Source: Nonomuraea spiralis
GTDB taxonomy: Bacteria > Actinomycetota > Actinomycetes > Streptosporangiales > Streptosporangiaceae
Direction of reading: 5' to 3'
Length of the DNA: 64,000 nucleotides
Assembly: GCF_014648435.1 (NCBI RefSeq)
Contig: NZ_BMRC01000005.1
Span: 414,346 to 478,345 of the forward strand
This document shows positions 59,040-64,000 of this stretch, piece by piece. Numbering within the stretch: position 1 is the first letter of the stretch; the number at the start of each line of letters is the position of its first letter. The notes under the pieces were generated by a model. It was given only the letters and a program-made list of their open reading frames with translations, was not told the DNA's origin and did no database searches. The position numbers and the translations under genes are program-made.

Positions 59040-60088
59040 CCACCCTGTCCCGCCGGACGCTCAACCGGGCCCTGCTCCAGCGGCAGTTCCTGCTGGAGCG
59101 GGCCGACCTGCCGGCCCTGGAGGTGATCGGCCACCTGGTCGCCATGCAGGCGCAGGAGCCGAACTGGCCCTACGTCGGACTGTGGACCCGGATCCGCCAC
59201 TTCACCCACGCCGATCTCACCACTCTGCTCGCCGAGGGGCGGGTGGTGAGGTCCGGCCTGCTGCGCAGCACGATGCACCTCACCGTGGCCGGCGACTTCC
59301 GGCGGCTGCGGCCGGTGCTTCAGCCCGTCCTGGACCGCACCGCCGGATCGGCGCACTTCCGGCGCAACAACGCCGGACTCGACCCCGCGGCGCTGGTGGC
59401 CGAGGGGCGCGCCCTGCTGCGGACCGGGCCGCTGCCCAGAAGGGATCTCGCCAGGCATCTGGCGAGCCTCCACCCGGGCCGCGACAGCCGGATCCTGGCC
59501 GGCGAGATCGAACTGCGCACCCCGCTCGTGCACGACCCGGCCACCGCGTCCTGGGGCGGCTGGGGCACCCGCTCGTCGGTCGCCGTCAGCGACACCCCGG
59601 TCGACCCCTTCCACCCCGCCGCCCTCCGCGACCTGATCCGCCGCTACCTGGCCGCGTTCGGGCCCGCCACCGTGGCGGACGTGCAGGCGTGGTGCGGACT
59701 GACCCGGCTGGACGAGGTCGTCTCGGAGATGGGCGCCGGCCTGCGCCACCACACCGGCCCCGACGGACGGCGCCTGCTCGACCTGCCCGACGCCCCGCTC
59801 CCCGACCCCGACACCCCCGCCCCGGTACGGCTGCTGCCCGCCTACGACAACGCCCTCCTCGGCCACGCCGACCGCAGCCGCATCGTCGCCGACGCCGACC
59901 GCGAACACGTCGCCCCCGGCCAGGCCAGGGTCCTGCCCACGGTGCTCGTCGACGGTTACGTCCGCGGCACCTGGTCCTTCACCGCGGGCGAGGTACGGGT
60001 GACGCCGTTCCGTACCCTTTCGGCCGCGGAACGGCAGGCGGTCGACGACGAGATCAGCCGGCTGCTGCCGTTCCTGTCGCACCGCTGA
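59036..60088 (+). CDS. AlkZ-like winged-helix DNA glycosylase
   Basis: Protein of 350 residues in the HTH_42 superfamily (tandem winged helices) that unhooks interstrand crosslinks or removes alkylated bases. It has the key QxQ motif (AMQAQEPNWPYVGLW, near residue 36), the catalytic signature of AlkZ. RSTMHLTV and LPAYDNALLGHADRSRIV are further family blocks. AlkZ proteins are self-resistance enzymes of genotoxin producers, while related YcaQ proteins repair damage generally; I cannot tell which. The ATG at 59036 overlaps the reductase stop as ATGA, suggesting joint response to electrophiles. Confidence 0.85.
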   Translation: MTTLSRRTLNRALLQRQFLLERADLPALEVIGHLVAMQAQEPNWPYVGLWTRIRHFTHADLTTLLAEGRVVRSGLLRSTMHLTVAGDFRRLRPVLQPVLDRTAGSAHFRRNNAGLDPAALVAEGRALLRTGPLPRRDLARHLASLHPGRDSRILAGEIELRTPLVHDPATASWGGWGTRSSVAVSDTPVDPFHPAALRDLIRRYLAAFGPATVADVQAWCGLTRLDEVVSEMGAGLRHHTGPDGRRLLDLPDAPLPDPDTPAPVRLLPAYDNALLGHADRSRIVADADREHVAPGQARVLPTVLVDGYVRGTWSFTAGEVRVTPFRTLSAAERQAVDDEISRLLPFLSHR

Positions 60089-60133
60089 GGCGCCGGGGTG
60101 CGGATGTCCCTCGGCGAAGGGGGAGGGGGCCGC

Positions 60134-60518
60134 GTGATTCGGGTGTTGCCGGCCGAGGACATGCGCATCCTGCGGGAGGCGCTGGCCGGGCTGCTACGGC
60201 TGGAGGCCGATCTGGAGATCGTCGCCGAGGTCGAGCACGGCGACGCGATCGTGCCGGCCGCGCTGGAGCACCGTCCCGACGTCGCGGTCATCGACATCCA
60301 GCTGCCCGGGATCGACGGTCTGGAGGCCGCCGCCGCCCTGCACGAGCGGCTGCCGTCGTGCAAGGCGCTGATCCTGACCGCCGTCGGGCGGCCGGACAAC
60401 CCGCGGCGCCACGCCGCGCGAGGTGGCCCGGCAGCTCCACCTGACCTACGGCACCGTACGGAACTATCTGGCCTCGGCGGTCACCAAGCTGGGCGCCCGG
60501 CCACGACGCGGGCCGTGA
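60134..60518 (+). pseudogene. Response regulator with internal deletion, DesR type
   Basis: Begins GTG 60134 after GGGAGGGGG. The receiver half (VIRVLPAEDMRILREALAGL, then VAVIDIQLPGIDGLE with the phospho-Asp, then KALILTAVGRPDN) is normal. After residue 90 it jumps, with a frame change, to the end of a LuxR HTH (TPREVARQLHLTYGTVRNYL, then ASAVTKLGAR). The receiver C terminus, linker and first HTH helices are lost (about 60 residues). The frame then runs to a stop at 60518 in fused foreign sequence, so the regulator is inactive. No partner kinase is nearby. Confidence 0.75.
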
Positions 60519-61442
60519 CGTTCGGCCGCGGCCACGGCACGGTGATCCCCGCCGGACGGGAGGCCGTCAGCGACGCCGTACGGCTGCCCGTCACCGCGCT
60601 GGACAAGCTGAGCGTCACCCTGTACGTCAAGGGCGCGACCGGCCCGGCGACCTTCCACGACATCGCCTCGGCCACCACCTTCCGCACCCGCGGCGACCAC
60701 CGCTCGCGCGCCTTCACCGGGACCTCGTCCTCCTGGTACCACCTGACCGGCGTCGACGTGAAGGGCGGCGCGGGGTCGGTGGTCACGTTCGGCGACTCGG
60801 CCACCGACGGCACCGGCTCGACCCAGGACGCCGACAACCGCCACCCCGACCAGCTCGCCGAGCGGCCGGCCGCCTCGGGGCGGCGGCTGGGCGTGCTCAA
60901 CGCCGGCATCTCGGGCAACCGGGTGCTGAACGACTCCGCCTGCTTCGGCGAGAAGGCCACCGCGCGCTTCCAGCGGGACGTGCTGGACCGGCCGGGTGTG
61001 CGTTCGGTGATCGTCATGGCGGGCATCAACGACATCACCTACCCCCTCATGGACACGCCGTGCAGCACGCCGAACCCCGTGGTGACGGCGGAGCAGATCA
61101 TCGAGGGTCACCGCGAGCTCATCCGCGCGGCCCGCGCCCGCGGCGTACGGGGCGTCGGCGGCACGATCACGCCGTTCAAGGGCAACCCCTGGCTCTACCC
61201 CGCGGACAACGCCGCAGACGCTCGCCATGGAGAAGACCCGTGACGCCGTCAACCAGTGGATCCGCGACGGCGGCGAGTACGACGCCGTGGTCGACTTCGA
61301 GCGGGTCCTCGCCGATCCGCGCGACCCAGACCGGCTGCGCCCCGAGTACAACGACCGCGACGGGCAGGAGGGCGACTGGTTGCACCCCAACGACGCCGGG
61401 CTCGACGCCATGGCCGAGGCGGTCGATCTCGGCACCCTCTGA
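60503..61442 (+). pseudogene. SGNH/GDSL hydrolase, 5'-truncated and frameshifted
   Basis: The frame following the response regulator fragment encodes the interior of a secreted SGNH hydrolase: TFGRGHGTVIPAGREAV, SVTLYVKGATGPATF, nucleophile region VVTFGDSATDGTGS, VLNAGISGNRVLND (Gly, Asn) and AGINDI. Its signal peptide and first 100 or so residues are missing. At about 61214 one base is gained (GCCGCAGACG; D-N-A-Q-T restored if one G is dropped), giving an early stop. The other frame carries on to GDWLHPNDAGLDAMAEAV with the Asp-His pair and stops at 61442. The protein is inactive. Confidence 0.8.
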
Positions 61443-61458
61443 GCCCTCACGCTGAAAC

Positions 61459-61473
61459 TTCCAGTTGCTGGAA
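61459..61473. promoter_or_regulatory. Palindrome TTCCAG-TTG-CTGGAA
   Basis: Perfect 6-bp arms, 3-bp spacer, ending 27 bp before the TetR start, overlapping a second palindrome GAAATTTC (61471-61478). Likely autoregulatory operator of the TetR gene. Confidence 0.55.
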
Positions 61474-61500
61474 ATTTCTAGCGCGAGTACATTTGCCCGC

Positions 61501-62127
61501 ATGGAGGAATCGCGGCGGGAGCGGAAGAAGCGCGAGACCCGCCGCCGCATCGTGGCGGCGGCCATCGCCCTGTTCGAGGAACAGGGGTACGAGCAGACCA
61601 CCGTGACGCAGATCGCCGCGGCGGCCGACGTCGACCCCAAGACGTTCTTCAACTACTTCCGCACCAAGGACGAAGTGCTCTTCTCCGACCTGGAACGGGA
61701 CTTCGACGTGCTGGTCGAGGCCATCGCGGCCCGCCGCCAGGACGAGGGCCCGGGTGAGGTGCTGGCCAGGGCGGTCGAGCGGTACGCCGCCCACCGCCGG
61801 CCCAAGGTCCCCGTCAAGGAGGCCGCGGAGCTGTCCGGCGTGACGCGGATGGCCCTGACCACGCCGGCGCTCCAGGCCAAGGGGCTCTACCTGCTGCTCG
61901 ACCTCCAGCAGCGCGTCGCGGGCGAGCTGCTGAAGGCGTTCCCCGGCCTCGACCCGATCACCGCGGCCGCGATGACCGGGGCCCTGATGGGCGCCATCCA
62001 GCAGGCGGGCCTGGCCAGCGTCCGGCTCGGCCGGTCGCAGGAGGAGTTGTGGCAGGCCAGCAGGCACGGCGTGGAGATCGCCATGCGCGGCCTGCTCGCG
62101 GTGCCGCCGCCCACCCCGAACTCTTGA
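61501..62127 (+). CDS. TetR-family regulator
   Basis: Repressor of 208 residues. The N-terminal HTH is TTVTQIAAAADVDPKTFFNY then FRTKDEVLF (about 33-62), preceded by a very basic arm RRERKKRETRRR. The C-terminal part is helical (AAAMTGALMGAIQQAGLASV). The start ATG 61501 (MEESRRERKK) has no obvious ribosome site; an earlier in-frame ATG at 61465 lies inside the palindrome. It is followed after 28 bp by the PaaK-like ligase, and probably regulates itself and that gene. Confidence 0.92.
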   Translation: MEESRRERKKRETRRRIVAAAIALFEEQGYEQTTVTQIAAAADVDPKTFFNYFRTKDEVLFSDLERDFDVLVEAIAARRQDEGPGEVLARAVERYAAHRRPKVPVKEAAELSGVTRMALTTPALQAKGLYLLLDLQQRVAGELLKAFPGLDPITAAAMTGALMGAIQQAGLASVRLGRSQEELWQASRHGVEIAMRGLLAVPPPTPNS

Positions 62128-62155
62128 CGCACCACCCGAGACAGGAGCGATGATC

Positions 62156-63526
62156 ATGGGGGAAAGCATCCGGCGGCTCGCCCGCGACATGCGGCGCGCC
62201 GTACGGGAAGGCCCTGAGGCGATCGCGCGGCGGCGGCGGGCCCGGCTGGCCGAGCTGGTGGAGCACGCCCGCGCCCACTCGCCCTACTACCGCGAGCTGT
62301 ACCACGGCCTGCCGGAGGGGGCCGACGACCCGGAGCTGCTTCCGGTCACCGGCAAGAAGGCGTTGATGGCCCGCTTCGACGACTGGGCCACCGACCGTGA
62401 GGTGACCCGTGAGCGGGTCGAGGCGTTCGTGGCCGATCCCGATCTCGTGGGCCACCGGTTCCTCGGCCGTTACCTGGTCACCACGACCACCGGCACCAGC
62501 GGGCAGCGCGGCCTGTTCGTGCAGGACGACCACTGCCTGGCCGTCCACACCGCCACCGGGCTGCGCACCGGCGCCGGGTTGTCGGCCCGCGACGTGCTGC
62601 GCACCCTCGCCCGCGCCGGCCGTACCGCCGTCGTCACCGCGCCGCGCGGCCACTTCGCCACCCTCGCCGGGCCGGCACGGGCGGCCCTGGACCGGCCGTG
62701 GCTCGGCCGGTTGATGCGGGTCGTCCCGACCGACCAGTCGTTGGAGAGCATGGTCGACGAGCTCAACCGGTTCGACCCGGCGAGCGTCGCCGGGTTCGTG
62801 GGGCTGCTCACGCTGCTGGCGGGGGAGCAGGAGGCCGGGCGGTTGCGCATCCGTCCGGCGCTCGTCATCCCCGGCGGCGAGACGCTGAGCCCGCAGGCCC
62901 GGGAACGCCTCGCCACCGCGTTCGGCGCGAAGGTCCGCGCCGCCTACGCCTGCGGCGAGTGCGGCTTCCTCACGTCCGGCTGCCGGGAGGGCTGGTACCA
63001 CGTCAACAGCGACTGGGTCGTCCTGGAGCCGGTCGACGCCGACCATCGGCCGGTGCCGCCCGGGCAGCTCTCGCACACCGTCCTGATCAGCAACCTCGCC
63101 AACCGGGTCCAGCCGATCCTGCGCTACGACCTCGGTGACAGCGTCCTGATGCGGCCCGACCCCTGTCCGTGCGGCAACGCGCTCCCGGCCGTACAGGTGC
63201 AGGGGCGCGCGGCCGACCTGCTCACCTTCCCCGCCGAGGGCGGCGAGCGGGTCGGCATCTCGCCCATGTCCTTCAGCACCGCGCTGGCCGTGCCCGGCAT
63301 GGACCAGTTCCAGCTCGTGCAGACCGCGCCCACCGTCCTGCGGGTACGCCTGCGGGCCGCCGGCGGCGCCGACGCGGACCAGGTGTGGCAGGCCGCCCGT
63401 GACCGGGTCGTCCACCTGCTCACCGAGCACAGAGCCGGTCACGTGACGATCGAGCGCGCCGGGGAGCCGCCCGAGCAGTCGGCCGGCGGGAAGTACCGCA
63501 AGATCATCCCGCTGCCGGGTCCCTGA
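62156..63526 (+). CDS. PaaK/CapK-like AMP-forming ligase
   Basis: Protein of 456 residues related to phenylacetate-CoA ligase, coenzyme F390 synthetase and CapK. N-terminal helices (ARLAELVEHARAHSPYYREL) are the family opening. The phosphate loop is TTTTGTSGQRGLFVQ, and the adenylation A5-like motif is replaced by YACGECGFLTSGCREGW with four cysteines in 13 residues. A family CxCG pair follows (PDPCPCGNALP), then VQVQGRAADLLTF as the hinge region and KYRKIIPL at the C terminus. The substrate is probably an aromatic or other carboxylic acid, but is not identified. The start is ATG 62156, eight bases from GGAG; ATG 62150 is too close to it. Confidence 0.88.
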   Translation: MGESIRRLARDMRRAVREGPEAIARRRRARLAELVEHARAHSPYYRELYHGLPEGADDPELLPVTGKKALMARFDDWATDREVTRERVEAFVADPDLVGHRFLGRYLVTTTTGTSGQRGLFVQDDHCLAVHTATGLRTGAGLSARDVLRTLARAGRTAVVTAPRGHFATLAGPARAALDRPWLGRLMRVVPTDQSLESMVDELNRFDPASVAGFVGLLTLLAGEQEAGRLRIRPALVIPGGETLSPQARERLATAFGAKVRAAYACGECGFLTSGCREGWYHVNSDWVVLEPVDADHRPVPPGQLSHTVLISNLANRVQPILRYDLGDSVLMRPDPCPCGNALPAVQVQGRAADLLTFPAEGGERVGISPMSFSTALAVPGMDQFQLVQTAPTVLRVRLRAAGGADADQVWQAARDRVVHLLTEHRAGHVTIERAGEPPEQSAGGKYRKIIPLPGP

Positions 63527-63543
63527 CGGCGTCCGGGGGCTTC

Positions 63544-63660
63544 TCAGGCTTTGTCCGTGGCCTGCCAGATGCGGCTACGCAGGTCCATGCCCCGGACGAC
63601 CTGGACGCGCCAGGTGTCCAGGTCGTCCACCCACTCGGCCACGGGGGCGGGCGCATTCGA
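63544..63660 (-). pseudogene. Possible C-terminal protein fragment
   Basis: An open minus-strand stretch encodes APVAEWVDDLDTWRVQVVRG then MDLRSRIWQATDKA, ending at TGA 63546-63544. The composition looks like coding DNA, with amphipathic helices, but the frame has no convincing start and no identifiable family. The remainder of the 63527-63894 gap shows no gene. Confidence 0.25.
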
Positions 63661-63894
63661 ACGCGACACCCGGCGAGGCGAAAGCCGGCTCAGCCACGTT
63701 CACGCGCCGCTGCTCTCCGCTCCCACACGAAGGCCGGCACCAGCGAGACATCGCACGTCCCACCAGGACATTGACCTCGGCTTCGTGCGTGATCTCTCAC
63801 ACCGTACTCGGGCTCGCCGGGAAGGTCCGGGTGGGGGCTGAGACGTGCCGGTGGAAGTCCCGCATGGGGTCGTACGGAGGCGGGCGGGTGCGGC

Positions 63895-63924
63895 GGGCCG
63901 GGCGGTCCGAGGGCCGCCCGGCCC
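63895..63924 (-). terminator. Strong hairpin terminator near the right edge
   Basis: Perfect 11-bp GC stem GGGCCGGGCGG / CCGCCCGGCCC with an 8-base loop. It lies 6 bp past the stop of the gene entering from the right edge on the minus strand, for which it is the expected terminator. Confidence 0.75.
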
Positions 63925-63930
63925 ATCGGT

Positions 63931-64000
63931 TCAGCCTCCGACCACCGGCAGGCTCTCGGGTACGGGCTCCGTCGCCGGGGCCGGTTCGAGAGTCGCGAGC
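63931..64000 (-). CDS. C-terminal end of a protein from beyond the window
   Basis: Minus-strand frame open at the right edge, ending at TGA 63933-63931, encoding ATLEPAPATEPVPESLPVVG then G. The Pro/Glu-rich tail resembles ends of secreted or surface proteins such as chaplin-like ones, but 22 residues are too few to assign a family. A terminator follows at once. Confidence 0.5.
   Translation of the reverse strand, partial: LATLEPAPATEPVPESLPVVGG

Overview
The window is high-GC actinomycete DNA with GTG starts, frequent 4-8 bp ATGA/GTGA-type gene overlaps and strong third-position G/C bias. The tandem of a secreted LamG protein with an RHS protein, and the style of the regulators, suggest a Streptosporangiaceae-type filamentous actinomycete (Nonomuraea-like). 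That placement is inference; no rRNA or tRNA gene is present to confirm it.

Region 1 (1-22455, all minus strand) is a hybrid NRPS-PKS operon read right to left and running off the left edge. Its first gene is a thioesterase-phosphopantetheinyl transferase fusion. Then come an A-T-C-A-T NRPS, a one-module PKS with the unusual order KS-AT-KR-DH-ACP, an MbtH-like protein, and four NRPS genes: C-A-T (Ser code), C-A-T (basic-residue-like code), C-A-T (Ser code), and a C-A... gene cut by the window edge. Every junction overlaps by 4 or 8 bases, so the eight genes look like one translationally coupled unit. The likely product is a lipo- or polyketide-extended serine-rich peptide: X1-X2-(C2 unit)-Ser-basic-Ser-X... 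The terminal release domain lies outside the window.

Region 2 (22456-35440) begins with a 749-bp intergenic region containing palindromes. It then holds single genes and small modules: an M20 amidohydrolase, a small secreted barrel-like protein, a type-B carboxylesterase divergent from a TetR regulator, a P-loop protein, a second TetR regulator divergent from a DHA2 drug exporter, an HSL-type hydrolase with an uncharacterised partner, a MarR regulator, a DoxX-like protein, a DHA1 exporter with a shortened GlcG/HbpS-like gene, and a LuxR-type regulator.

Region 3 (35445-50495) is a block of large secreted proteins on the minus strand: a small exported protein, a three-LamG protein, an RHS/YD-repeat protein with an unassigned 250-residue C-terminal tip, and a subtilisin-type protease. 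Region 4 (50624-55748) is an ABC-transporter plus two-component module: a 42-residue membrane peptide, a LolD/MacB-like ATPase, an FtsX-type permease, a histidine kinase and a LuxR-type response regulator.

Region 5 (55774-64000) mixes intact genes (WYL regulator, quinone/alkenal-type reductase, AlkZ-like glycosylase, TetR, PaaK-like ligase) with at least five broken genes showing internal deletions, frameshifts and truncated fusions. It looks like a zone of ongoing gene loss. A strong hairpin near the right edge terminates a gene entering from beyond the window.
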